A stretch of 64,000 nucleotides of DNA from Mactra quadrangularis (lineage: Eukaryota > Mollusca > Bivalvia > Venerida > Mactridae). The stretch spans positions 13,638,190 through 13,702,189 of the forward strand of contig CM046301.1 in NCBI GenBank assembly GCA_025267735.1, read 5' to 3'. How positions within the stretch are numbered: the first letter of the stretch is position 1; each line of letters starts with the position of its first letter. The position numbers and the translations under genes are program-made. Positions 1-11,800 of this stretch are shown piece after piece. Below the pieces are notes generated by a model. That model worked only from the letters and a program-made list of their open reading frames with translations. It had not been told where the DNA came from and did no database searches.

Positions 1-235
1 CTTATGATCATAAAATAATGTGTACGTCCCTATATATACGAGTTCACTGTGCATGTGTGCGTATCTAATGAGTGTGTGAACTCAGGTGCCAGTGCCACTA
101 TACTACAACTTTCTTTTGTTATACAGGATTTATAAGTTGTGCCTTTAACCCCATCCTAACTTTAAAAAAACTGAACAATAATGAATTTAATGCCAAGCCT
201 TTTGTACACATTTATGTTCGATCAAATGTCTTGTT

Positions 236-515
236 AGTTTGTAGCAACACATTGTATAGGTCATATAACAGCAGTCAGTCAACCTACTCACTCCTCCTGG
301 AAAGGCTAAACCTCTGGATCTAACTGTTAACCAACTACTAAGCCCATACTTTCGTCAGTGACTGACAGCTGCCCTACATAATTAAAGATCATTGGTAGGA
401 GGGATAATGGCCATAGAAATAATTTCATAAGCTCCACGAAAGTATGCCCCTCCGGGAATCGAACCCTTGATCAGTAGACTTGCATGCTACCAACTGAGCT
501 AGCCAGGCGGCTTAG
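236..515 (-). repeat. tRNA-derived SINE (family 1, copy 1)
   Basis: On the minus strand this has a tRNA-like head with a good A box (TAGCTCAGTTGG, complement of 490-501) and B box (GGTTCGATTCC, complement of 455-465). A body and a tail with GTAGCAACACA and TAGGTCATATAAC follow. A second copy in the same orientation lies at 52351-52657. It sits in the intron before the CIA30 exon. Confidence 0.8.
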
Positions 516-896
516 TGGAGATTGAGTGTCAAACAAGTACATGTATATAACATATTACTTCAGTAATTTTGAATCCACTTCACTTCTCCATAAAACTGCA
601 ATTTGGATTAACATAATTGCTTTAGGATACAACCTAACATGGATATGGTTCTGGATTCATTTAATTCTTCACCATCAAGCATGTTATTTGAAGTTTATGT
701 CATAAAATTATGAAAAAACTACTGAAAACTTGAAAAAAAAATTCAGAATTCTTAAAATTTTACACTTTCCCCCATGTATATTGGGGCATTAGTTTGAATT
801 GTATCTGTGGCAATATTTCTTCTTATAAAATGTAATATATTAGTTGAAAATTTATGCCATGTATTTTTGTTAAAATGAAGCTTTTTCTGATTTCAG

Positions 897-1118
897 ATTC
901 CTTTGTCATATTTTATGCTGACATTTAAAGGTAGAGCACAGACAAAACAACAGCCTATGAATCTTGAAAAAGTGAAATCATTATGTATAGGTGCCGGTGA
1001 CTTTGGTGGAAACTTTGAACTTGAGATCGATTATATAGCTTTACTACGTGATGACACAGCTGATCATACACTAGACTTTAGATATGAATTGTATAGAAAG
1101 GAACCATCAGAATTGTAG
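897..1118 (+). CDS. NDUFAF1: Last exon of a CIA30-domain protein (NDUFAF1-like complex I assembly factor)
   Basis: This is a terminal coding exon of 73 codons plus TAG, entered in phase 0 after a clean acceptor (pyrimidine-rich tract, TTTCAG at 891-896). The product starts IPLSYFMLTFKGRAQ and contains FELEIDYIALLRDD before a short tail. That pattern (hydrophobic Phe-rich strand, (R/K)GR-x-Q, Leu-x-x-(V/I)-K-S, then (F)-x-LEIDYI) is the end of the CIA30 fold of NDUFAF1, a mitochondrial matrix factor needed for early complex I assembly. The family match is from memory and was not searched. Upstream exons lie before the window; positions 1-896 show no further CIA30 coding sequence. The gene converges on the large minus-strand gene ending at 8277. 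The 3' UTR border is unclear because a retrotransposon remnant begins about 40 bp after the stop. Confidence 0.85.
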   Translation: MPLSYFMLTFKGRAQTKQQPMNLEKVKSLCIGAGDFGGNFELEIDYIALLRDDTADHTLDFRYELYRKEPSEL

Positions 1119-1159
1119 GCTATTAACTAAAAATTTGACCCGTGCAGAGCTCTACATAA

Positions 1160-1955
1160 AATTTTGCAACTAGGTTGCCCCATTGGACAGACAGCTATAT
1201 TTTTTACTTGTCTTAACAAAATGGCAGAAGGATTTTCACGTCAAGAAATGTGCCATAATGCGTTGTTCAACATCATCAACAAAACAAGAGTTTGACTATA
1301 AAATGAAAAATGAAATTTTAGAAGTAGTTCATCATCACCCATACTTGGACATAGAAATCAGTGACACATTAAAATATAATTCACATAACGACTCAATTAC
1401 TAATAAGTCTTCTTGTGTTCTCAGCTTCTTATGAATAAACCTACGTTACTGTCCATCCAAAGTAAAAGAAAAAGCTTTCTTTAGTTTAGTAAGACCCAAA
1501 CTTGAATATGCGTCACCAATCTGGAACCCTTCTCAGAAGACTCAAATCAAACAACCAGAAAAAATCCAGAGGAATGCTGCTAGGTGGGTTTCCAACACAT
1601 ATTACAGTCATGACAATCCAACAAGTGTTTCTGAAATTATCAATAAATTACAATGGACAAGTATAGAACAACGTATACAATGGACAGATCTTACATTAAT
1701 GTACAAAGTAGTGAATTGTTTAGTTGCTGTACCAGTTATCTACCATCCTACTACTGCACAAATTCATTCAACCAGAAGGAGTCATTGTCTTAAGTTTATT
1801 CCATATCAAACTAAGATCAACATTTATCGACATTCTTTTTTCCCAAGAACTGTTTAATTTTGGAACCTACTTACTGAATCTGTTGTAACTTCTACAAGCT
1901 TGGAATCTTTTAAGACCCATGTCCAGCTTGTACCAACAATCCAATTCTAAACTCA
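1160..1955 (+). pseudogene. 3' end of a decayed non-LTR retrotransposon (reverse transcriptase C-terminus)
   Basis: One frame reads LTKWQKDFHVKKCAIM, then RPKLEYASPIWNPSQK, EKIQRNAARWVSNTYY and YRHSFFPRTV. This is the typical post-catalytic C-terminal segment of animal non-LTR (CR1/Jockey-like) reverse transcriptases. The frame holds in-frame stops (TGA near 1432, TAA near 1855), so this copy is dead. No catalytic FADD-type motif is present; only the 3' end remains, as expected of 5' truncation. It lies just downstream of the CIA30 gene's stop in the same orientation and may be part of that gene's 3' UTR. Confidence 0.85.
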
Positions 1956-2404
1956 TATGACTTTTGTACAGTGTATATACATGTTGGTCTGTGGACTATT
2001 TTAAATTTATTGGACATTACCAATCATTACATAGTGTCTTTTTTGTATTATAATTTTACTAAATTTGTTGGAACACTTACACCTACTTGGTGTATAATGA
2101 ACACCCTTGGTGTAGATGTCTACATAGTGGATTTTGCCAAGTACATGTATCACCATTGAAGTTGAAATGTTTACTAGCAATTACAAATGCTGGAACCACA
2201 ATATAGGTCTTCAGAGGCAATAGGACTACCTTTAATGTCTAGCCCTGCCCTGGTCTGTATGACAGTTAGAAGCGCACCAATACAATTTTAAGCTTACCTT
2301 TATCATGGGGCTAACCTTTCCATGAAATGTGACAATAATGTCAATCAAGTGTCAATCCAATTTCCTCCATTAATAAGGTATATGAAGAAGTTGTTTGCCT
2401 TGTG

Positions 2405-2520
2405 AAAGGGTAGATGAGTTCTGGTTATAGACCCAGTTCCAGGAAACCTAAGTTAAATTGCTTTTGCTGCTGTAAAATGACCATAATTTTGTTGACAGGG
2501 CATTATGCCCAATGAAAAAC
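2405..2520 (+). repeat. SINE tail fragment
   Basis: The sequence TGGTTATAGACCCAGTTCCAG followed by CCTAAGTTAAATTGC and a degenerate GTTGACAGGGCATTATGCCCAA matches the non-tRNA part of the SINEs at 29243-29409 and, in reverse, 46926-47176. The tRNA-like head is missing. Confidence 0.5.
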
Positions 2521-3609
2521 TGAATATTTGTTTGTCATAGCTCTTCATTCCAATCTGTGGGTATCATTATTGAGACAATAAGTTTTTAGATTGAGTTTTG
2601 TTGTCAAAAAGCATGGCATGAATTGTCTTCTCATTAATTTATCATGATTTATATAAATATATAGTTAACCCCCTTTTTCAAGACTATGGGTGGTGCTGGA
2701 CTTGTTATATGTCTACATATTATACTATTTGAGAGGATATTATATTTACATAACTGTGATCATTGTTTTTTCATTAAATTGATGACGACTCAAGAGAAAA
2801 CACAATTTTAACCCACTTTGTATAAGATATTCATGTAGATACTTTTTCTATAAATTTCATTGAAAAAAACTTGATTTTTGTCGATTTTCTTTATATTGAA
2901 TGTTATTATTTTGATAGTTACCATTAATAAGGTTTTATGGTTATTTCAATAGAGTAGATTCAGTACTTAAGTTAGTGCTATTTTCATACAGAAAAGTGGA
3001 TTGAAACTGCTATGTGCAGCAATAATATGAAAAAACTAGAACTCGGCGTGTTGGATGTGTCATCTGATAAAAGTTACACTTCTTGTGGTCTGAACTCTTC
3101 TACAAGATCTATCCACCTGTTTAGTTCAAGTCAATAGGGTGCATAGAGTTATTCTTGTGCTCCAAGAAAATGTAAAAAATGCAACAAAACAATAACTCCA
3201 AAATTATGAAACAGAGAGTTATGGTTTTTATGCACTGCTTTATGAGATCCATCCACCTGTGAAGTTTCAAGTAAGTAATGAGAATTGTATTAGACTTATG
3301 CAATGGACAAGCAAACGGTGGATGTCACCACTAAAATTAACTACTACATGTTTGTGATTACTTGATATGCAACACAATAACATTGTTACTCATGGAAGAT
3401 ACAGGTTTTTATGGAAAAATTGCATGTGCATTCCAAATATAAACTAATCAAGTGTTTAAATTTTACAAAAAATGTGCAATTAATTTATATCATTGCAGGT
3501 CACATTAACCAGTATTTAATTGACTCCAATACTTACTTTTAGTTGCTATAGAGATGGTAGTTTCTTATCTAAATTACTTTTTCTATTAGTTTGATCTATG
3601 ATACATGGT
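2521..3609. other. Intergenic AT-rich stretch, nothing recognised
   Basis: Only short ORFs with low-complexity translations are present. I see no motif, repeat end or RNA gene. Confidence 0.5.
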
Positions 3610-4385
3610 TGTGTCAGTGACTGGCATACTACATGTTAGTGGCCTTAACTAGGTGTTCGGCAAAATAGTTGTAAATATTTAAAAAAATGCATTTTATAGT
3701 CTTAGTTTCATGCTATTGCAAGTAAACTGACTTTACAGCCATTATCCCTGGTCATTAAACTACTAGTATCTATCTATCAGACTATCAAAGTCTCTGGAGA
3801 GTCGTTTCCTCCACTTAGCAAAGCCGACATATTGGTGCAATAGAAATATACCATCTTGCAGATAGCCATTTTCAACTGGATAGAATGAATCAATAGCAGG
3901 ACAGTGTCTTGCTTTAGGAAATTAGTGCTCCTGGTAGGGTTCGAATCCGGGACCTCTTAAGCCTGTGTCTTATTTGTGGCTGTTGCTCCAACTGTGTATG
4001 CATTGCTAATTTCAACCAGATAGCAGTTAAATATGTATGTTGTTAAAGAATGTTCCAAAATATATTCAGTAAAACAAACATCTAATTTTTGTCTGATCAA
4101 CAATTAACATACCGGGGTATGAATACATAAAAGTTTTTCCTGAAAAAAGAACAATTTTTTAAAATAATTAAATATTTCACGACTTTACTGCTCCATAGCA
4201 CAAACTAGTACCGACTAAGTAATCTCCCGCTCATACATTAATACATGCAATCAATAGAATATGTATACAGTTCATTCAGGTAAATTCTATTCAAAACTAA
4301 TTTTATTTATTTTGCTAGTACTGGTTAACTATATCTTCATGACCATGTGCCATTGCAAAATCTGCAGTACAGTAAAGCTTCTACT
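3610..4385. repeat. Dispersed repeat, copy A
   Basis: Positions 3850-4385 align by eye with 6515-7070 in direct orientation. Shared landmarks include ACTGGAT.GA.TGAATCAAT, GCTGTTGCTCCAACTG-like text, and GAATATGTATACAGTTCATT at the far end. The 5' part (3610-3800, GTGACTGGCATAC...) matches 4680-4870. A B-box-like GGTTCGAATCC lies inside on the plus strand, hinting at a tRNA-related origin. No coding capacity is seen. Confidence 0.7.
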
Positions 4386-4679
4386 AAAAAGACTTGACAT
4401 ACCACCGACAGAGTTTGTTTTGTACAGCAATATAAATAACTAAGTTACTTATAGGACAAACTTTTGTTTGGATAGAAAAAATAACAACATGTAGTTCCAA
4501 TTATGAACTTTACTCACTTGGTTTAATTTGCCAACAATTGGCAATCATATCATTGCAGATACATGTAGTTCATAATAACAGTATATACTGGACTAACCAG
4601 TACTAGTTGTAAGTTGATGGGGAGAGGGAATTGCCTTCGCCCTATCAACCCAAAGCTAGTACTTTGCTGTCGGCTTTAT

Positions 4680-4870
4680 TAAAAAATCTCGACCTACTCG
4701 GTGACTGGCATACCACATTGAAGAGGTCCAAACTAAGTGTTCGACCAAATGTTTATAACAAGTAAGATAAAGTATTTTTAAGTTTCATGCTTATGCATGT
4801 TAACTAACATTACTATTCTCTGGTCATCAAGCTACTGATATCTGTCTATCAACCTACCTGGAGAGTCTTT
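4680..4870. repeat. Dispersed repeat, partial copy B
   Basis: Similar to 3610-3800: GTGACTGGCATACCACAT, then TGGTCATCAAGCTACTGATAT and CTGGAGAGTC near the end. Confidence 0.6.
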
Positions 4871-5632
4871 TACTCCACATAGCAGTCTTCGAAATTAGCA
4901 TTTGTAATTGGTGCACTCCCGGCGACCACTTAGCTTTGATTTTGTTGCCCGAACAGAAAAATGGTTGCCCAAGTTTTTGTGTACGCTTTGAAGACATGAT
5001 CGACCTACCTTTTGTGTTTTTGTTGTAGTGGAACCACACGATTTTACAGCGCATGCGTAAATAATAATTTGCTTAGAAGTCTGCATGAGTGAATAATAAC
5101 ATTTCTCTTCTTCAAACACGTCTATTAATTCATGCTTCGACATAAAATGCAAATTAGTGCGACAATGTGATAATTTTAAGTATTGTACGTATGTAGCTCT
5201 CTTTTCCCATTCTTTATATTTTAACATAAATCTATTTTAGCTAATCTGACCCATGTGGGTCTAGTTAAGGAACACCCCAAATACGAGAACGAGAAAATAA
5301 AGAAATATTTTGCCAAGTAATATAACATTGTGTCTGTTGCATTCACAGTTATAAAAATATAATTCAAAATCAGAAAATATACTTTTGACTTGCAATTCCT
5401 TGATTTCGATGATTTACTTTCCGTAAAACTCTGATTTACGCCCAATGGGTAGTAACATTTTTCCAAAGGGGGCGTTTAAAAGAGTATAAAATTCAATCAG
5501 GGGCGTTTAAAAGGGTAGCTATAAAAAGGATGTTTATTAGATTAAATACCGTTCGGTAATAGTACTTGGTTATCGACTACACTCGAGTCAAAAATCGATA
5601 TGAGACGCGGTCTACCTTTATATTAGTTCTGC

Positions 5633-5689
5633 AATGTCGGTGAGGTCGCTTAAAGTTTAAGCGACGTCATCAAAGACGTAACCGACATT
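5633..5689. repeat. Nested palindrome
   Basis: Outer arms AATGTCGGT and ACCGACATT enclose inner arms GTCGCTTAAA and TTTAAGCGAC separated by one base, giving a strong cruciform. It lies about 210 bp upstream of the pogo-like fragment and could be a relic transposon end; that link is unproven. Confidence 0.65.
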
Positions 5690-5902
5690 ACACTTTTGAA
5701 GTAGCACAACGATCAATGAAAACCGACATATGTTGGAAAATTCTCTTCACTAGGGCGATGTATTTACAGAAATGGAGAAAAATGTGTACTAAAAAATTAA
5801 ACCATCCAATGAATGTCTGCTGCTTCTCTATCAATCTTAAAGTACATGCTTAAATTCAGACCTTTGTTCTAATGTAAATTAAAATTACATGACTTGTTGA
5901 TT

Positions 5903-6350
5903 ATGGCGTCGACGATGAAAGAGACTCACAGAGCGTATTTAACTAGTTTCAAACTAAGAGTAATAACTAATTGAGTTGCTGAGTCGCGTGGCAAAAATTC
6001 TGTTAGCAAAAACTTTAATGTTGATCGGAAACGCACGCGCGAGTAGTGTTATATTATTCCGTCAACACTTGATGTGTCTGAAGTTCCTTTGTTTCATCGT
6101 CTGTTATCCCACGTTACGTAAAAAGTGTAACGGAAGAAAGTACTGTGGTTGCCGACGACGATTTGTTTGGACATGAAAATGACGATAAATTGTCAAACTT
6201 TGAAAGGCTCACGTACGAGGACCTAGAACAAGCACAAATGTGCTTGAAAACGTCGAGATAATTGACGAATTTAGAATGGAAAATGATGCAATTAATTGTG
6301 AGTCGGCATCGGAATACGACGGCCCTGGACTTGAGACATTTGTCTCGTGA
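5903..6350 (+). pseudogene. Degenerate pogo-like transposase N-terminal fragment
   Basis: Translation from ATGGCGTCGACG gives MASTMKETHRAYLTSFKLRV, then an in-frame stop, then VAESRGKNSVSKNFNVDRKR and another stop where a Trp would be expected. The spacing (aromatic, SFKLRVI, A-E-x-x-G/K-N, K-x-FNVDRK-x-x-R) is that of the helix-turn-helix at the start of pogo/CENP-B-type transposases. Further acidic coding-like stretches follow (EESTVVADDDLFGHENDD, then IIDEFRMEND) in shifted frames, so at least one frameshift is present. No DDE catalytic region is seen. Known: pogo elements are Tc1/mariner relatives. Inferred: this is a decayed copy. Confidence 0.5.
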
Positions 6351-6514
6351 CTCCAAAATTCAGCGAAACGTTGACCAGTATTATTGGTTGCCATTCGGGC
6401 AACCGTTCTGTGGGTAATTGGTTGCCCGATGTTAAAAATGGTTGTCCCGGGCAAATGTTTATTTCGAAGAATGCTACTAAGTGCAGTCGACGTATTAGTG
6501 CATTAGAATTATAC

Positions 6515-7070
6515 AACCCTTGCAGGTACATGTACCCATTTACAACTGGATGGAGTGAATCAATTGTAGGAAAAATTCTTGCTCAAGGAAATTAGTGTCC
6601 CCTATAGGGGTTAGAACCTGGGACCTCTTGATCCTTAAACCAGTGTCTTATCAAAGGACTGTTGCTCCAACTGATTATGTTATGTTATTTTCAACCAGAT
6701 TAAAGTTGAATAAGTTTGTTGCTAAATAATGTTCCAAAATAAATTCAGTAAAACTAACAAAAACATGTAATTTATATTTATCTCTAATCAACAATTAACA
6801 TATAAAACATTAAAGCTATTCCTGAAAAAAAAACATTTTTTTATAAAATAATTAAATGTTTCACGACTTTACTGCTCCGTAGTACAAACTAGTACCGACT
6901 AAGTAATCTCCCGCTCATACATAAATACATGTAGTCAATAGAATATGTATACAGTTCATTTATGTAAATTCTTTTCAAAACTAATTCAATTTTATTTTGC
7001 TAGTACTGGTTAACTATATCTTAATGACCAAATGCCATTGCAAAATTTGTAGTACAGTAAAGTTCCACTA
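6515..7070. repeat. Dispersed repeat, copy C
   Basis: Direct-orientation counterpart of 3850-4385. The last 130 bp (from GAATATGTATACAGTTCATT to GCAGTACAGTAAAG-like text) are the best preserved. Confidence 0.7.
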
Positions 7071-8276
7071 TAAAGTCCCGACCTTATTGGTTATAGCAAA
7101 ATCCTTCTACTTTGGCAATTTTTATAAATTCAGATGTTTCTACGAAAAAAAAGCTTTTGTTAAGACCATTGCGCTATTGAGACCATTAAAAGTTTTGGTC
7201 ATAATAGTGAAACACTTACTGTAGTTTTTCTATATTTGCTTGCTCCCAAAGTATGGAAGTGTGTTTATAAATGTACATATTAATCTTTCTCTACTCATAT
7301 TTATCACATATTTTATCACATACTCACAAATGGTAATGATTTTAATCAAGTTGATTTTAAGAATGTCAGTTAAAACAAGTAATTTACCCTACTTATAACA
7401 TAACAAAATTCTATAATCTATGATACCGTATCGTGTTTTTGCCCCGCACCTTGCCAGGTGAAGCATGAAAATAAGACATATTAGTAATCTACCATGTGTC
7501 CTATTTTCACCTGATTGGGCAAATGATACTGACACAACGTACTTAAATCAAATTTAAATCTGTGACACTTTAAATATGTCCTGTTATGGCTTCTTTTAAT
7601 CTAATAATAGAAAATATGACAAATTTAACCTGAGCCATATATCTTTGTGTTTCCACTCTTAAGTACCGCCGACGCGAAAACACCAAGACACAAAGAAGAT
7701 GAAAATATGGATAAAATATGCAGTTGTGTCATGACCTTTTGATCTGCCGAGTGAAAAGCCGTACTTTTTACAAATTGCTGATTTGTCACGTTTTTGTGCT
7801 TTTGGCAAGGCTAACGAAAATTCATAAAGGCACAAATCAGCTACCATACTAATCAGGCTAGTTCCATTTAGCTTTGAACTCATGTTATTTATCTTCTTTT
7901 GTTTCAAGGATGTGACCACTTCATTATAATACCTATCTCAGACAGATTTAAAAATGATCTAAATACTACATCTATGTGTGTAAGGATTGGATTCTGTTTT
8001 GTTATGATAGAACTACTATATGTTATAACCGAAATGTATACAAATAATGAACTTTATATGACACTGCTTTTTCAGTGTAATTTCTATAATGGCAACAACA
8101 AGTGTGTCAGGTTAAATCGTAACTTGAGTGAAAATACATTGGACAAGTTCAGTATATCTTGAATGAACTGAAAATTTCTAACGTAAATGAACATACAGTT
8201 TTACTAATGTATTTGTTTTAAAAATATATCACAGTTTGAAGTTAGTATATAACAATATAAATATCTTCGGTCACTA
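7071..8276. other. Convergent intergenic spacer and 3' flank of the large gene
   Basis: No recognisable gene. The large minus-strand gene's 3' UTR must enter this region from 8276 downward. I found no canonical AATAAA (TTTATT on this strand) in the first 200 bp after its stop, so the polyadenylation site is not assigned. Confidence 0.4.
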
Positions 8277-8898
8277 TTATTTCGGTGATTCCTTTTTATC
8301 ATCATTTTTCGCGTCATCTTCATTCTTGGCTTCACCGTCTGGAAAATAAACAAATTTGTGTATAATAAAACAGCATTATTTGTGTTGATGAACTTATTTA
8401 GACACATGCTGATTTTGGAATTTGCGCAGGTTGCTCATTGTTTCTTTTTTCATAGTAAATGTAAATCTGTTTATCCTAAAAACTCTACACAAGGACTATA
8501 GGTGGGCACCACACATGAATGATGTAAACACATAGATCTGAAGACATCAATAGTATAGGTGAAGAACCAAGTTTTCAACTTTCTGATCTTGCAATAATGT
8601 TAGCAACATGTCTTATACAGTTAAAACAACGTATATAACATTTCAAAGAAAATACAGACCTTAACCTAAAGTAAATACAATGTACTATGATAAGGTATGA
8701 TTCCTAACTGCAATAGGTATGCCTATTATAACCACTCAAATAGAAATTAAAATGTTTTTATTTTTTCCATTATTAGGAGAACAATACTAACCAGCATCGA
8801 CTTTACTTGATTTCTTTAATTTATATATAATTAAGCCAGTTATTCCTGACCCAATTACAACAAAGGCACTACCGACTCCAGCTAATACTGCTATAGGC
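8277..8898 (-). CDS. Part 10: transmembrane helix and cytoplasmic tail (residues 1509-1564)
   Basis: Exons: 8898-8792 (phase 2 to 1) and 8338-8277 (ends TAA). The first encodes about 25 uncharged residues ([14 protein letters not shown] onward to GLIIY) followed by KLKKSSK, the usual stop-transfer charge pattern. The second gives a short tail rich in Lys, Asp and Glu ending KKESPK. No kinase-docking, ITAM, TIR, death-fold or PDZ-ligand motif is seen in the 30-residue tail, so signalling would need partners. Confidence 0.88.
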
Positions 8899-11800
8899 CT
8901 GTAATAGAAAGTTTGAATTAGAAATACTCTCTGCTTTATATAAGGAATTATTCGTTTTTAATTAGATGTGTAATGAGACTTGTTTTACTACGTATATAAC
9001 CTTGAAAGATAGAGAATTAAGGTAATGTATTTGATAATCTTATATTACACCAAATAAGAACATTCATTTAAAAATGCAGTTCTTCTAGTTTTAAAGATAT
9101 GTAAAATAATTATTATGAGATTGTCTAAACAAAATTACTTTTGTGACTAGATTTGAAATAAATTATTTAGGGTATTATACACATTCTGTAATAATCCATT
9201 TTTTGTGAAATCGTGGAATTATTCAAACTATGACAGTTGAGAAAAAACTGACTATATACTTACACGCCACTGTCTTCAGATTCTTCAGATGGAACTGAAA
9301 ATGTAAGTACATGTAATAGTTTTGATAAAATGAAAAATCGCTATATAAATTATCCTTAATGTAATTTTAAGTTTTTGGTATCTAGATCCAAGACACTATA
9401 CATGTATATATAAATCCAAATGGTTTAATACATAGTCAGCCTATTGGAAAATATGAAATCTCACTGCTTTATGGTTGAAAGAAATTCTGGATTTTTTATA
9501 GTTCTGGCTTCCAAAATTTAATAAGCCACTTCATACCATTCTGGTCTTCATCTGATATGGCATTAACAGTATAGACACAAGTTCTTTGAAGACATTATGC
9601 TAGAATACCAAGACCCAATAATTATTAGAAATAAAAGACATAGTGGCTAAAACACATTCAAAAACCTTCTGAAAGCTTCATGACCAAGAAAATTATTCAA
9701 TCAACGAATTTTGATATAAATAAAAACATAGAGGTAATAACAATTATGCAGTTTGTTTAATGATTTAAGATTTAAATATCTGATGAAATCTCAGGCACCA
9801 AGCGATTGCTGGACCGATGTTGGCCCAAAGCCGTCATCATCGTTGGGCCAACCAACAAAGCCGTCGATTTTACAAAGATGAAAACCCGTCTTTGGCCTAA
9901 CGAAAGACTGCAATCTGGGTTGGTAGAAGCCACCACAAATATCGCTTGGTTGATCAATTGTTACAAGTCAATACTGAAGTGAACAATCGCACAAACAGGT
10001 TTTTTCAAACGATTTTTGCAAACCTGGTTCAGTATTCAATTCAATTAAAGTATATGAAAAGTTTTACATTGACCTACCAGTTTTTCTTATTACTTTACAA
10101 TTACACTGGCCTCCTACTTGCCCATCCTGACATATATCTAAGGTGCTACATGAACCTCCAATACACTGGGATATTTCTATAAATTTACAAAGAAAAAATG
10201 GCATATCACACAACAGGTATTCAACTTATTTTGTACCACTATCGACCGCTACTCAATTGTCCACTTATTGGGTGCAATTCAGAGACTTATTCAATGTTCT
10301 AGTTTATCGACTGCCGTCATTTGTTCATACTATAATCATACACGGATACAACAGTCTGTATTGTTACAATAATTAAACAAATTTGAAACTCGATTCTAGA
10401 GCCTTTGATCACTTTGGGTCACATACAATTTTAGCTTTCTGTATGTCCATCCGAAATCCTATTTTAAAGGTATCGCACTAATTTTTTCTGATGCAAACAT
10501 TGTCACGTTTTTACACCCTTTTTGTAAACAGATAGCGTATGTAAAGATAATAAATCAAATGTCTCCAGCCAGATAAAGTGCAATTTTGCCATTTGTCAGA
10601 AATCGTCTTTAGAGCTTATTTGTAAGTGATATTGGTTTATATGCAACAGCAATTTTGGTTCAACAAATTTTTACTCGACATTTTATTAGTCAATATGTAT
10701 AAACAAGAAGAATGGAAACAATAGAATAAGTACTGAAGCTATCAAAATGGGTATCTTTAATGTGTTAAGACGTATGAAAGAAACTAATAAAAAGACATAA
10801 GGTATTTTTTTGTACACTTACTTTCTTGTTCTGCATCAGAGACAACTTTTATATTAAAACATCTATTTTCACCTTTCAATCTATAGAAAACAATATAAAT
10901 GCATACAATAATCTATAAGCAAGTACTTATTTATTTATTTACCAATTTTACAATAACCTGAAAAATATTTCGGCATTTTACAAAATTCTTGGCACATTTA
11001 GCCAATTTAAAAATACCTGAAATTTATTGCATTTTACGAGTTTCATTTTTACTAATTTCACTAATTTCATGTAGTTAAATCATGAATAAACTGTATTTTT
11101 CTTTTTGGCTGTCTAGGATAAATAACCTCTTACGACACATGTTAGTGACAATCTTTTTTCTCAGCATACAACTGCATAATGCGTAGCCAGTACTTCCAAT
11201 TGTTTTTGTTTGTTTGTTGTTTTTTATCGGGTTTTAATGCCATATTAACACAATTTAAGTCATTTTACGGAGTCCAGCGCTACTTAACCTAGCTTTCCTG
11301 GACCACTGTCTATAACCAGTAGTCACTCTTCCATTTGTAATAATACTACGTATGTATACACAATAACACTTTAAAAAAAGACATTATGTTATATTACTTG
11401 ATGCCACATTTACTACTTAAAACGTATTTTACATGATAAATTGCAAATTACAAATATGCAAATGATATTCAAATATTCTCTATAAAAGATAGCAAACTCT
11501 GTTCATCAATATTTCGGCCGAAGCCTATATCAAGAAATTATTTCACGAATCAAATTACATTTTGAACATAGACGCCATATTGATTATCAAATAAACACTA
11601 TGGCGTCTATGTTCAAAATGTAATTTGATTCATGAAATAATTTCTTGATAAAGGCTTCGGCCGAAATATTGATATTCAAATATTTTGTAAAAAATAAGCA
11701 CAAAACATAGTGAACATACCCAGGTAAAATAAGTTGTACACAAAGTGAACTAGTCGCCGTACTTGCAGGAGGTAGATATACAATATCACTGATACATTCA

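Noticed and set aside
6347..6595. Plus-strand ORF with Gly/Cys-rich start (GCHSGNRSVGNWLPD)
   Set aside because: Overlaps repeated GGTTGCCC text also present in reverse near 4940-4980, so it is more likely repeat sequence than a gene.
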